A DNA stretch of 64,000 nucleotides from Palaemon carinicauda (lineage: Eukaryota > Arthropoda > Malacostraca > Decapoda > Palaemonidae), in the NCBI RefSeq assembly GCF_036898095.1, contig NC_090725.1, forward strand, positions 204,036,263-204,100,262, written 5' to 3'. A program made the translations under genes and the position numbers. Below are positions 32,136 through 41,842 of this stretch, one piece after another. Every line of letters starts with the position of its first letter. Within the stretch, counting starts at the first letter, position 1. The notes below the pieces were generated by a model that was not told the DNA's origin, did not search any database, and worked only from the letters and a program-made list of their open reading frames with translations.

Positions 32136-32366
32136 TGCCATGCAGCATGCATACCTTACAGCATGCTCTACATACCTTACAGCATGCTCTGCATACCTTA
32201 CAGCATGCTCTGCATACCTTACAGCATGCTCTGCATACCTTACAGCATGCTCTGCATACCTTACAGCATGCTCTGCATACCTTACAGCATGCTCTGCATA
32301 CCTTACAGCATGCTCTGCATACAGCATGCTCTGCATACCTTACAGCATGCTCTGCATACCTTACCG
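32136..32366 (+). repeat. 21-bp GCATGC minisatellite of copy F
   Basis: About ten units of ACCTTACAGCATGCTCTGCAT, with one 16-bp unit lacking CCTTA near 32310. It is homologous to the 16-bp array at 400-712 in copy A; the two differ by a 5-bp insertion that was amplified. Confidence 0.95.
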
Positions 32367-32620
32367 CATGCTCCTCAATCACACATCTTTGGTTGTTGCC
32401 AACTCACAAGACTGTCAAGCAGTTTCATAACGTTGCCTTCTGGTCTGCTGCTTTTGCACCAGTGAAACCCTCACTGAGAGAACTTAGCTTTTCTCGGATA
32501 TGGTTCCTGTAGATGAGAAAGTGCTATTCTCCCTCCTTCTGATATTCCCTTGAGGACTCTGTCATTTGGAAAGGAGCCTTAAGCTGCTTAGCCTCCTATG
32601 GACTTTTATTTAAGCATAAC

Positions 32621-33697
32621 ATGCTTCCAGGGAGGGTAATGGTTCCGCTTCAGTCGCTAACCCCGTCTGTTGCCACACCTGCTCCCATAGACCTTGAGCT
32701 TTGTTGCAAGACATGCAGTCCAAGCTTAGTCCTTGTTAGAGGATTTTTGTTTACGGAGTCAGTGTGTCACTGGGAAGACGTTCAACAACCAGCAGAGGTG
32801 ACTTGTCGTGACGCAGTGCGGCAACCTCAGCAACCCGATAAGGAGTTGTCTGTACTACCCAGACAGTCTAGACAGTTTCGGGTTGTCGCTGTACTTCCTC
32901 GCTTCCCCATGGTTGACAGTTCACAGACTGTGCAGCAGTACCATGATCTTGTGTCCGGCTCCGTCAGACGACTGGCTTTTAAGAGCTCCCACAAGTCGTC
33001 GCTGTCTGGAGAATCTCAGATGGACTATGGATCTGACCAAGGAACTGGGCCTCCTGGTCAATTTAGAGGAGTCCCAGCGCGTCCCATCCCAGACCATTGT
33101 CTACCTGGGTATGGAGATTCAGAGTCAAGCTTTTCGGGCTTTTCCGTCGGCCCCAAGGATCTACCAAGCCCTAGAATGCATCCAGAGCATGCTGAGAAGG
33201 AACCGATGCTCAGTCAGGTAGTGGATGAGTCTAACAGGGACACTTTCATCGCTGGCCCTGTTCATCGAGTTAGGGAGACTCCACCTCCCCCTCCTTCAGT
33301 ATCATCTAGCTGCTCACTGGATAAAGGACATGACGCTAGAGACGGTCTCAGTTCCTGTTTCCGAAGAGATGAGGTCCACTCTAACGTGGTGAAAGAACAG
33401 CTTTCTTCTCAAGGAAGGTCTACCTTTGGCTGTTCAGAAACCCGACCGCCGTCTCTTCTCGGACGCATCAGACACGGGCTGGGGTGCGACTTTGGACGGA
33501 CAGGAATGCTCGGGGACATGGAATCAGGAGCAAGGACACTTCACATCAATTGCAAGGAGCTGTTGGCGGTTCATCTGGCCTTGATAAACTTCAATTCCCT
33601 CCAGCTTAACAAGGTGGTGGAGGTGGACTCCGACAACACCACAGCCTTGGCTTACATCTCCAAGCAGGGAGGGACTCATTCGAGGAAGTTGTTCTAG
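32621..33697 (+). pseudogene. ORF1 tail, RT fragment and RNase H of copy F
   Basis: The frame of 32621 starts with ORF1-type sequence (QQPAEVTCRDAVRQPQQP) and ends in the RNase H motif EVDSDNTTALAYISKQGG. In between, the RT sequence is read in the frame of 32808: SDDWLLRAPTSRRCLENLRW, LGLLVNLEES, TIVYLGMEI, ending at a TAG at 33219. RNase H-leading sequence in that region has LTW then TGA (33390) before FSDASDTGWG. The RT palm upstream of DDW is missing, exactly as in copy A. Confidence 0.8.
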
Positions 33698-35238
33698 ATC
33701 ACAAGGGACCTCCCCATCTGGTCAAAAGATCGAAAGCTCACGCTAGTAACGAGGTTCATTCAGGGCGATATGAATGTCATGGCAGATCGCCTCAGCCGGA
33801 AGGGTCAGGTCATCCCCACAGAGTGGACCCTTCACAAGAATGTTTGCAGCAGACTTTGGGCCCTGTGGGGTCAGCCAACCATAGATCTGTTCGCTACCTC
33901 GATAACCTAGAGGCTCCCGTTGTATTGTTCTCCGATTCCAGACCCAGCAGCAGTTCACGTGGATGCTTTTCTGCTGGATTGGTCCCATCTCGACCTGTAT
34001 GCATTCCCGCCGTTCAAAATTGTCAACAGGGTACTTCAGAAGTTCGCCTCTCGCAAAGGGACACGGCTGACGTTGGTTGCTCCCCTCTGGCCCGCGAGAG
34101 AATGGTTCATAGAGGTACTGCAATGACTGGTCGACATTCCCAGGACTCTTCCTCTAGGAGTGGACCTTCTACGTCAACCTCACGTAAAGAAGGTACACCC
34201 TAACCTCCACACTCTTCGTCTGACTGCCTTCAGACTATCGAAAGACTCTCAAGAGCTAGAGGCTTTTCGAAGGAGGCAGCCAGAGCAAGGAGGACATCCA
34301 CTCTCAGAGTCTATCAGTCTAATGGGAAGTCTTCCGAAGCTGGTACAAGGCCAATGCAGTTTCCTCAACCAGTACCACTGTAACCCAGATTGCTGACTTC
34401 CTGTTACATCTAAGGAACGTAAGATCCCTTTCAGCTCCTACGATCAAGGGTTACAGAAGTATGTTGGCAGCGGTTTTCCGCCACAGAGGCTTGGATCTTT
34501 CCACCAACAAAGATCTACAGGACCTCCTTAGGTCTTTTGAGACCTCAAAGGAACGTCGGTTGTCCACTCCAGGCTGGAATCTAGACGTGGTCCTAAGGTT
34601 CCTTATGTCATCAAGATTTGAACCTCTCCAATCAGCCTCTTTTAAGGACCTCACATTAAAAACTCTTTTCCTCGTGTGCTTGGCAACAGCTAAAAGAGTA
34701 AGTGAGATCCACGCCTTCAGCAGGAACATAGTTTTCACATCTGAAACGGCTACATGTTTCTTGCAGCTCGGTTTTTTGCTAAAACGAGCTTCCTTCACGT
34801 CCTTGGCCTAAGTCGTTCGAGATCCCAAGCCTGTCCAACTTGGTGGGGAACGAACTAGAGAGAGTACTTTGCCCAGTTAGAGCTCTTAGGTACTATCTAA
34901 AAAGGTCATAACCTTTACGAGGACAATCAGAAGCCTTATGGTGTGCTATCAAGAACAGGCTTCTGATTAGGGAAGCACATTCTCATCTGAAGGAAGAAGA
35001 CCTTGCTTTGCTGAAGGTAAGGACACATGAAGTGAGAGCTGTGGCTACTTCAGTGGCCTTCAAACAGAACCGTTCTCTGCAGAGTGTTATGGATGCAACC
35101 TATTGGAGAAGCAAGTCAGTGTTCGCATCATTCTATCTCAAAGATGTCCAGTCTCTTTACGAGAACTGCTACACCCTGGGACCATTCGTAGCAACGAATG
35201 CAGTAGTAGGTGGGGGCTCAGCCACTACATTTCCATAA
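33698..35238 (+). pseudogene. Tyrosine recombinase region of copy F
   Basis: RNase H C-terminal sequence and the recombinase start overlap in different frames (33823-34203 and neighbours). An 18-bp loss near 34286 removes residues of AARAIAKARRTS. The frame 34461-34811 holds MLAAVFRHRGLDLSTNKDLQ through ATAKRVSEIHAFSR (first Arg). A further deletion near 34955 relative to copy A removes about 35 bp. The last frame, 35008-35238, has HEVRAVATSVAF with intact His and Arg, and SFYLKDV with the tyrosine. Frame breaks remain, so the gene is dead. Confidence 0.85.
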
Positions 35239-35625
35239 TCCCATAACCTTTTTAACCTTTCTCTTGAATACTTTTTATGGGTTGTACGGTCGGCTAAGAA
35301 GCCTTCCGCATCCTTGTTGATTTGGCGGGTGGTCAATTCTTTCTTGAGAAGCGCCGAGGTTAAAGGTTGTGATGAGGTCCTTTAGTATGGGTTGCAGCCC
35401 TTTATACTTCAGCACCTAAGAGTCGTTCAGCATCCTAAGAGGACCGCTACGCTCAGTAAGGAAGACGTACTTAATAAAGGCAGAGTAATGGTTCAAGTCG
35501 TCTTCCTTACCAGGTACTTATTTATTTTATGTTATTTTTGAATAACTAATAAAATGAAATACGGGATACTTAGCTTCTTTGTTAACATGTATGCTGGTCT
35601 CCACCCACCACCCTGGGTGTGAATC
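35239..35625 (+). other. 3' untranslated part of copy F
   Basis: Non-coding, nearly identical to 3639-4025 in copy A and similar to 40511-40914 in copy G. It contains TTGATTTGGCGGGTGGTCAA and GGTACTTATT blocks conserved in all three copies. Confidence 0.8.
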
Positions 35626-35716
35626 AGCTACATGATCATCGGGTAAGATTAATATTGAAAAATGTTATTTTCATTAGTAAAATAAATTTTTGAATATACT
35701 TACCCGATGATCATGA
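35626..35716 (+). repeat. ICR of copy F
   Basis: Left half (CAGCTACATGATCATCGGGT to AATATTGAAAA) is the reverse complement of 29685-29720. Right half is the reverse complement of 35900-35958. They meet at TTGAAAAATGTTATT. Confidence 0.95.
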
Positions 35717-35958
35717 ATTTAAGGACCCACCCTTCCTCCCCATAGAGAACCAGTGGACCGAGGAGAAAATTGAGTTCTTGTTGACAAGAAGTACTTGAGT
35801 ACCTGCTCACAGATGGCGCTGTTGTGTACACCCCCACCTGTATAGCGATCGCTGGCGTATCCCGACCGTAGATTTCTGTCGGGCAACAGAGTTGACAGCT
35901 ACATGATCATCGGGTAAGTATATTCAAAAATTTATTTTACTAATGAAAATAACATTTT
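35717..35958 (+). repeat. Right inverted terminal repeat of copy F
   Basis: Inverse of the left ITR, ending AACATTTT at 35958 before CTGTTTTTTTTGCTGG of copy G. Confidence 0.92.
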
Positions 35959-37048
35959 CTGTTTTTTTTGCTGGTATTAATGAGCTTGCATTATACGACT
36001 GATTTCGCAATTACTACCTTTTAATGAAGGGTAGAATTGCGTGTTTCAGGTAGAAATCAGTAAAAGTTTCGATTTCAGTGAAATAAGTGCAAAACAGAAA
36101 ATCGATAAAGTGATATGCGCAAAGTGTTACAGTGTTGCGTCCGAGGGTTCGTCTGTTCGTGCCTGTCGTTCACCTAGTCCGGGACCTCTTGCAAGCTCCC
36201 AAGCCCAGGGGAGAAGTAATGTCGAACGACTTATGGGTTCGAGAGGCCTTGATCAACGAACAGACGTTTTCCCTCTATGGTTTCGGGCGTATCTACCCAA
36301 GATCGCCCCACCCACTCTAAGACGAGAGAGCCCATTTATTCCTCGTCTGCGGAAGAGGTTTCTCGTAAGAAACCATGGACCAAGGTCTCGCGGCTTATTA
36401 AGCGCAAGTCGGTCCTTTCCGCGCAAGTCCAACGGCCCAGTTGTAGCCACTGGGTCAGTTCGGACTCGCTGCAGTCTTCCGACGACTGCTCACCTCCTAA
36501 GAGAGGCAAAGCGGTACCGCATCAGGCAGTCACACCGTCTGTTGCCGCACCTGCTCCTGTAGACCCTAGTGGTCTTTGCTGCAGACCATGCAGTCTCAGT
36601 TAACGTCATCGATGCAGGACTTTCGTGCGGAGAAGGTTGACACTGCACCAACCTCTAGCCTACAACCAACCACGGTTGTGCGTCCTGTGGACGCTGAGGC
36701 GACCTTCTCCCGCACTCCTAGAGAGTCCCGCCACCCATGCGTTCCAGTGTACCCTGCCAGCCGCATGTTGACGTTCAGCGACGCACGGAATCTTCCGTTG
36801 ACGTTCGCGAGGTACAACAACAGTCTAAGTTGTTTTGTTTTGACGCGATGCGTCAACTTCCGCATTCTAGAGTTGTTTTGACTGCTCAGTCTAGACAGTC
36901 AAAGCAGTCTCGAGTGGACACTGTACGTCCTCACACACCTGTTGTGGTTGACAGTTCAGTTGTTGACAGTTCACAGACTGTCAAGCAGTTACATGACGTT
37001 GCCTTCTGGTCTGCTACTTATGCACCAGTGAGAGACTCACTGAGGTAA
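35959..37048 (+). pseudogene. ORF1 N-terminal part of copy G
   Basis: The frame 36041-36562 carries KVICAKCYSVASEGSSVRAC, with a CxxC pair and further cysteine, then PSPGPLASSQAQGRSN and a serine/arginine-rich stretch. Later frames (36576-36881, 36737-37048) show QTMQSQLTSSMQDFRAEK and DTVRPHTPVVVDSSVVDSSQ-like sequence. Frameshifts separate them. No named domain is recognised. Confidence 0.55.
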
Positions 37049-37689
37049 CCTAGCTTTTATCGGACAAGGTTCCTGTGGATGAGGAAGTTGCTGTTCTCCC
37101 TCCTACTGATATTCCCTTGAGGACTCTGTCAGATGGAGAGGAGCCTTAAGCTGCTTAGCCTCCTATGGACTTTAATTAAATCATGATGATTTTTTTTTTA
37201 AGGATCTTCGTCCGGATCTTGTAAATGCTGCTCCTCGTTCGCCTAAACGTCAGAACTTACACTAGGCCCAGCTACTTCGAAGCCGTTGTTTTTAAGCTAG
37301 TGCTCTCTCGCTCTCCTAGAGAGCGTTACGTTGGCTAGGCGACTGGTTTTTGCACCAGGAGGAGTTTTTAGGGATACAGCCTTCGATTTCCCTTCTTTTA
37401 AACTGGCTTATAGAGCGAGAGTCTGATATGACACGAGAGAAGTTCTCGGCTTGGGAGTTCATGCCTCTGCTCAGATAGACTTCTCAATTCTGGTAGACTC
37501 GCCCTGGCGCCTAGCAAGGAGACGCTCCAAGTTGTTTACAGGTCAACTTCTCAGCTTTTGTCAAGCCTTTGAAGTTTTGCTGTACTATTATGTCACACAT
37601 AACAAGGCTTTCAGGGATGGTAAACGGTTCCGCCTCAGTCGCTAACCCCGTCTGTTGCCACACCTGATCCCGTAGACCCTAAATGGGCT
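37049..37689 (+). pseudogene. Decayed ORF1 segment of copy G
   Basis: Several stops are present. A frame at 37451-37645 gives GVHASAQIDFSILVDSPWRL, which could be a fragment of ORF1's ordered domain. The block CCTTAAGCTGCTTAGCCTCC near 37146 is shared with copies A (about 930) and F (32578). Confidence 0.4.
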
Positions 37690-38613
37690 TTGCTGCAAGC
37701 CATGCAGTCCAAGCTTGCGTCCTTGATAGAGGACTTAAATGCGGAGAAGAACCCTCTGGCCAACATTGTGCGCCCTGTTGACGCTGAGGTAACCTACTCG
37801 CGTCTGCCAGTTGAGGTGGTTCCTCCTTCTGGCCAACAACCTTCCAACCGGTCGGTTGTGCGCCCTGTTGACGCTGAGGTAACCTACTCGCGTCTGCCAG
37901 TTGAGGTGGTTCCTCCTTCTGGCCAACAACCTTCCAACCGGTCGGTTGTGCGCCCTGTTGACGCTGAGCTAAGCTACTCGCGTCTGCCAGTTGAGGTGGT
38001 TCCTCCACCGATGCGACCCAGTGTGGGTTGCCAGTCGCACGTTGACGTTAAGCGACGCTCGGAGGTGGTTGTTGACGTTCAGGACGTTCAACAACCAGCA
38101 GAGGTGACTTGTTGTGACGCAGTGCGTCAACCTCAGCAACCCGGTAGGGTGTTGACTGCACAACCCAGACGGTCTAGACAGTTTCGAGTTGACGCTGTAC
38201 TTCCTCGCGCACCCATGGTTGTTGACAGTTCACAGACTGTGCAGCAGTTCCATGATATTGCGTCCGGCTCCGTCACGCATCCACCAGTGCGACCGGATTC
38301 AGCGAGTCAGACGTTGCCCACTCCGTTGCCAGTTTCGGATGAGGAACCCTCTGATGAGGACGTTGCTGAACAAGACGATCAGCCCCCAGCCCTGCTATCC
38401 ATCCAGAAGATGCTGAAGAAGGAACGCTGCTCAGTCAGGCTGTGGATGAGTCTGGTAGGGACACTGTCATCCGTGGATCAATTTGTGTCACTAGGAAGAC
38501 TACACCTCCGTCCTCTTCTATACCATCTTGCTTTTCACTGGAAAAAGGACAAAATGCTAGAAGCGGTCTCGATCCCGGTTTCCGGAAAGATAAAGTCTTG
38601 TCTGACTTGGTGA
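37690..38613 (+). pseudogene. ORF1 with three 30-residue repeats fused to RT thumb (copy G)
   Basis: A 307-residue frame begins MLQAMQSKLASLIEDLNAEK. Three repeats of a 30-residue unit (VVRPVDAEVTYSRLPVEVVP, period 90 bp) start at codons near 37768, 37858 and 37948. Then follow DVQQPAEVTCCDAVRQPQQP, an acidic segment (SDEEPSDEDVAEQDD), and, without any RT palm, MLKKERCSVRLWMSLVGTLS, which aligns with RT thumb sequence of copies A and F. The deletion point therefore differs from A and F, which still keep the DDWLL block. The frame ends at TGA (38611-38613) where a second tryptophan is expected. Confidence 0.75.
37768..38037 (+). repeat. 90-bp tandem repeat in copy G
   Basis: GTGCGCCCTGTTGACGCTGA starts at 37768, 37858 and 37948. 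The first two units are identical or nearly so, which implies recent duplication; the third diverges after 60 bp. Confidence 0.95.
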
Positions 38614-39618
38614 AAGGACTATATCAACCTTAGAGAGGGTCTTCCCCTAACTGTTCAGACTCCCAACCACGTTCTCTTCTCGGACGCATCGGACGTAGGC
38701 TGGGGTGCGACATTAGACGGTCGGGAATGCTCGGGATTATGGAACTCGAGTCAAAGGACAATGCATTTCAACTGCAAGGAGCTTCTGGCAGTACGTCTGA
38801 CCTGGAAAAGCTTCAGGTCTCTCCTTCAAGGCAAAGTGGTGGAGGTGAACTCGGACAACACCACGGCTTTGGCGTACATCTCCAAGCAAGGAGGGACCTA
38901 CTCTCTGACGTTGTACGAGATCGCAAGGGACCTGCTCACCTGGTCAAAAGGTCTAGACATATCACTAGTAACGAGGTTCATCCAAGGCAACTTGAATGTC
39001 ATGGCAGATTGTCTCAGTCGGAAGGGACAAATAATTCCAACAGAATGGACCCTCCACAAGGATGTATGCAAGAGACTTTGGGCCACCTGGGGCCAGCCAA
39101 CCATCGATCTCTTCGCAACCTCGATGACCAAGAGGCTCCCAATATTTTGCTCACCAATCCCGGACCCAGCAGCAGTTCATATAGATGCCTTTCTACTAGA
39201 TTGGTCACATCTAGATCTATATGCATTCCCTCCGTTCAAGATTGTCAACAAGGTACTGCAGAAGTTCGCCTCTCACGAAGGGACAAGGTTGACGCTAGTT
39301 GCTTCCCTCTGGCCCGCGAGAGAATGGTTCACCGAGGTACTTCGATGGCTAGTAGACGTTCCCAGAACACTTCCCCTAAGGGTGGACCTTCTACGTCAGC
39401 CACGCGTAAAGAAGGTACACCAAGGCCTCCACGCTCTTCGTCTGACTGCCTTCAGACTATCGAAAGACTCTCGAGAGCTAGAGACTTTTCGAAGGAGGCA
39501 GCCAGAGCGATTGCTAGAGCAAGGAGAACATCCACCCTTAGAGTCTACCAATCGAAGTGGGAAATCTTCCGAAACTGGTGCAAGTCAGTATCCGTATCCT
39601 CGACCAGTACCCCTGTAA
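38614..39618 (+). pseudogene. RNase H of copy G
   Basis: Continues in the same frame as the preceding ORF after its TGA, and is open to 39618. Motifs are FSDASDVGWGATLDG, MHFNCKELLAVRLTW (Glu), EVNSDNTTALAYISKQGG (Asp), TRFIQGNLNVMADCLSRKGQ, WGQPTIDLFATS and CSPIPDPAAVHIDAFLLDWS, then AREWFTEVLRWL. The acidic triad appears complete, and this is the longest uninterrupted domain in the A/F/G subfamily. The first in-frame methionine is at 38761, but homology begins upstream. Confidence 0.88.
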
Positions 39619-40510
39619 CTCAAATAGCTGACTTCCTCTTATATCTGAGGAAAGAACGATCTCTTTCAGCTCCCACTATCAAGGGTTACAGAAGCATGTT
39701 GGCATCAGTCTTCCGTCACAGAGGCTTAGATCTTTCCAACATAAAGATCTACAGGACCTCCTTAAGTCTTTTGAGACCACGAAGGAGCGTCGTTTGGTTA
39801 CACCTGGTTGGAATTTAGACGTGGTACTAAGATTCCTTATGTCAGACAGGTTCGAAACGCTACAATCAGCCTCCCTGAAAGATCTCACCTTAAAGAGACT
39901 TTTCCTGGTATGCTTAGCCACAGCTAAAAGAGTCAGTGAGATTCATGCCTTCAGCAAGAACATCGGATTCTCATCCGAAACGGCTACATGTTCTACAACT
40001 TGGTTTTCTAGCCAAAACGAGCTGCCTTCTCGGCCTTGGCCAATATCGTTCGATATTCCAAACTTATCGTATGGTTGGAAATGAACTAGAAAGAGTCTTA
40101 TGTCCTGTAAGAGCTCTTAAGTTCTATTTAAAACGAACTAAACCTTTACGAGGCCCGTCTGAAGCTTTATGGTGTTCAGTTAAGAAACCATCTTTGCCTA
40201 TGTCAAAGAATGCTTTATCCTATTTTATCAGACTGTTAATACGAGAAGCTCATTCCCATCTGAATGAGGAAGACCAAGCTTTGCTGAAGGTAAGGACACA
40301 CGAAGTAGAGCTGTCGCAACTTCCGTGGCCTTTAAACAAAATAGATCTCTGCAAAGTATAATCGACGCAACCTATTGGAAAAGCAAGTCAGTGTTCGCGT
40401 CTTTTTATCTTAAGAATGTCCAGTCTCTTTACGAGAACTGCTACACTCTGGGACCATTCGTAGCAACGAGTGCAGTAGTGGGTGAGGGCTCAACCACTAC
40501 AATTCCCTAA
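39380..40510 (+). pseudogene. Tyrosine recombinase of copy G
   Basis: It overlaps the RNase H ORF in another frame (open 38727-39818), an arrangement known for DIRS elements. Visible blocks are FSKEAARAIARARRTSTL, TQIADFLLYLRKERSLSAPT and IKGYRSMLASVFRHRGLDLS. A one-base loss near 39745 shifts to 39794-40084 with MSDRFETLQSASLKDLTL and ATAKRVSEIHAFSK (first Arg). After another shift, 39936-40361 carries VRALKFYLKRTKPLRGPSEA and SKNALSYFIRLLIREA, then HEVELSQLP where one base is missing compared with copy F's HEVRAVATS. The tyrosine block SFYLKNV lies in 40325-40510. Confidence 0.88.
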
Positions 40511-40914
40511 TTCCATAACCTTTTTAATCTTTCTCTTGAAATGTTTTATTATTGTTTTTGGGTTGTCCGGAAGGCTAAGAAGCCTTTCGCATCCTACTTG
40601 ATTTGGCGGGTGGTCAAAGTCATTTCTTGAGAAGCGCCTAGATTAGAGGTTTTGATGAGGTCCTGTTGTATGGGTTGCAACCCTTGATACTTCAGATCCT
40701 AGGGGTCGCTCAGCATCCTAAGAGGATCGCGAGGCTCCGTAAGGAAGACGTACTTAAAAAGGCAGAGTAATTGTTCAAGTCGACTTCCTTACCAGGTACT
40801 TATTTATTTTATGTTTGTTATTTTGAATAACTGCTAAAATGAAATACAAAATACTTAGCTCATAATAATGTAAACAAGTAATGCTGGTCTCTACCCACCC
40901 CCCTGGGTGTGAAT
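40511..40914 (+). other. 3' untranslated part of copy G
   Basis: Non-coding and co-linear with 35239-35625 of copy F. No further gene. Confidence 0.75.
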
Positions 40915-41010
40915 CAGCTTATATAATCACCGGCTAAGTTTAATATTGAAAATTTTTATTTTTATTAATAAAATAAATTTTTGAATATACTTACCCGGTG
41001 ATTATATATT
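40915..41010 (+). repeat. ICR of copy G
   Basis: CAGCTTATATAATCACCGGC to AATATTGAAAA is the reverse complement of the left end 28461-28500. The second half complements 41200-41255. They meet at TTGAAAATTTTTATT. Confidence 0.93.
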
Positions 41011-41255
41011 AAAGGACCCTCCCTTCCTCCCCAATAGAGACCCAGTGGACCGAGGAGAAAATTGGTTCTGTGTTTACATTGAGTACTGAGTACCTGCTCG
41101 ACAGATGGCGCTGTTGATGTACACCCCCTACCTGCATAGCGATCGCTGGCGTATTTTGAACGTAGAGTTTTTCTGTCGGGCAGCAGAGCTGCAGCTTATA
41201 TAATCACCGGGTAAGTATATTCAAAAATTTATTTTATTAATAAAAATAACATTTT
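41011..41255 (+). repeat. Right inverted terminal repeat of copy G
   Basis: Inverse of 28461-28680, ending AATAACATTTT at 41255. Confidence 0.92.
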
Positions 41256-41842
41256 GTCTTTTGAAAGTTCATTCATTAATCATATAATATTTTTACTTTG
41301 AACAAATATTCTATGGATATATATTCTTCATCAATTTACCTCTTGGTAATGGCTAACCCTAACTCTGTCTGTATTCCTCTGCACTGATATTAGGGTGTTG
41401 ACAGGAATCATGATTTACGCTCCTCTCCGTACTAAAGTACATTGAATTTCTGGGGGTCAGTTAGTCAAGGTGTTTTGGTCATAGGAACTTCCTCCTAAGG
41501 ATCAGTCGCCTATTAAAGGTTGAGGGTTTTTATTACGTGTAGAAACAAGTTGCAAATTTTAATGTAATTTTTATTTTTCTTTACCATACAAACCTGAGAC
41601 TTTAAGTTGCACAGCTTGCCTCAAGTTTTCTGCAAGCATGTCGGCCATAGGTCAGTGAAGGTTGCTCTAACTGTTTGGTGGATGAGGCTTAACCCTACAT
41701 GGCAACACCGACGACCAACTGTATTTACCTTGTTAAAGGTTTAGCGGTCATTTCAGCTTCACCAATTTTGTACTCTTGTTTAAGGTTTCAGGTTTTTACT
41801 GTTATGAAAAATGCAAATATACTTGAAAAATTTGTGCTTTTC
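41256..41842 (+). mobile_element. Right part of old DIRS copy H (ICR and ITR)
   Basis: 41513-41620 aligns with the ICR of copy C: TATTAAAGGTTGAGGGTTT, GTAGAAACAAGTTGCAAATT, TTTTTCTTTACCATACAAAC, CTGAGACTTTAAGTTGCAC. 41740-41842 aligns with the right ITR end (GCGGTCATTTCAGCTTCACC, AAGGTTTCAGGTTTTTACTG). The body of this element is at 25883-27560, so 13 kb of later insertions separate the two parts. Confidence 0.65.

Larger units (their letters stand above)
31543..32430 (+). pseudogene. Repetitive domain of ORF1, copy F
   Basis: A frame of 295 residues is open. The first 80 residues are proline-rich and contain SHPPPVRAPPPM. Then come about five units of a 14-residue motif (MRQEPHAMRHPPQP), then units of the 7-residue QHEPHPM, then the AYLTACS repeats of the 21-bp array. 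The frame ends shortly after the array. Confidence 0.7.
29685..35958 (+). mobile_element. DIRS-like copy F, nested in the leader of copy G
   Basis: Left ITR 29685-29880, leader, ORF1, short RT remnant, RNase H, recombinase, ICR 35626-35716 and right ITR ending at 35958, total about 6.27 kb. The flanks TATGTTTTT and CTGTTTTTTTT join into sequence continuous with copy G's leader. It is close to copy A but keeps its left half. It lacks the RT palm. Confidence 0.92.
28461..41255 (+). mobile_element. DIRS-like copy G, split by copy F
   Basis: Left ITR 28461-28680 (TTTTTCAATATTAAACTTAG), leader to 29684, copy F at 29685-35958, ORF1 from 35959, RNase H and recombinase to 40510, ICR 40915-41010 and right ITR ending at 41255. 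Without F the element is about 6.5 kb. The RT palm is absent. It belongs to the A/F subfamily but is more divergent. Confidence 0.9.

Noticed and set aside
31654..32382. 242-residue minus-strand ORF
   Set aside because: Shadow of the tandem repeats in copy F; its peptide repeats are just the complement of the array.
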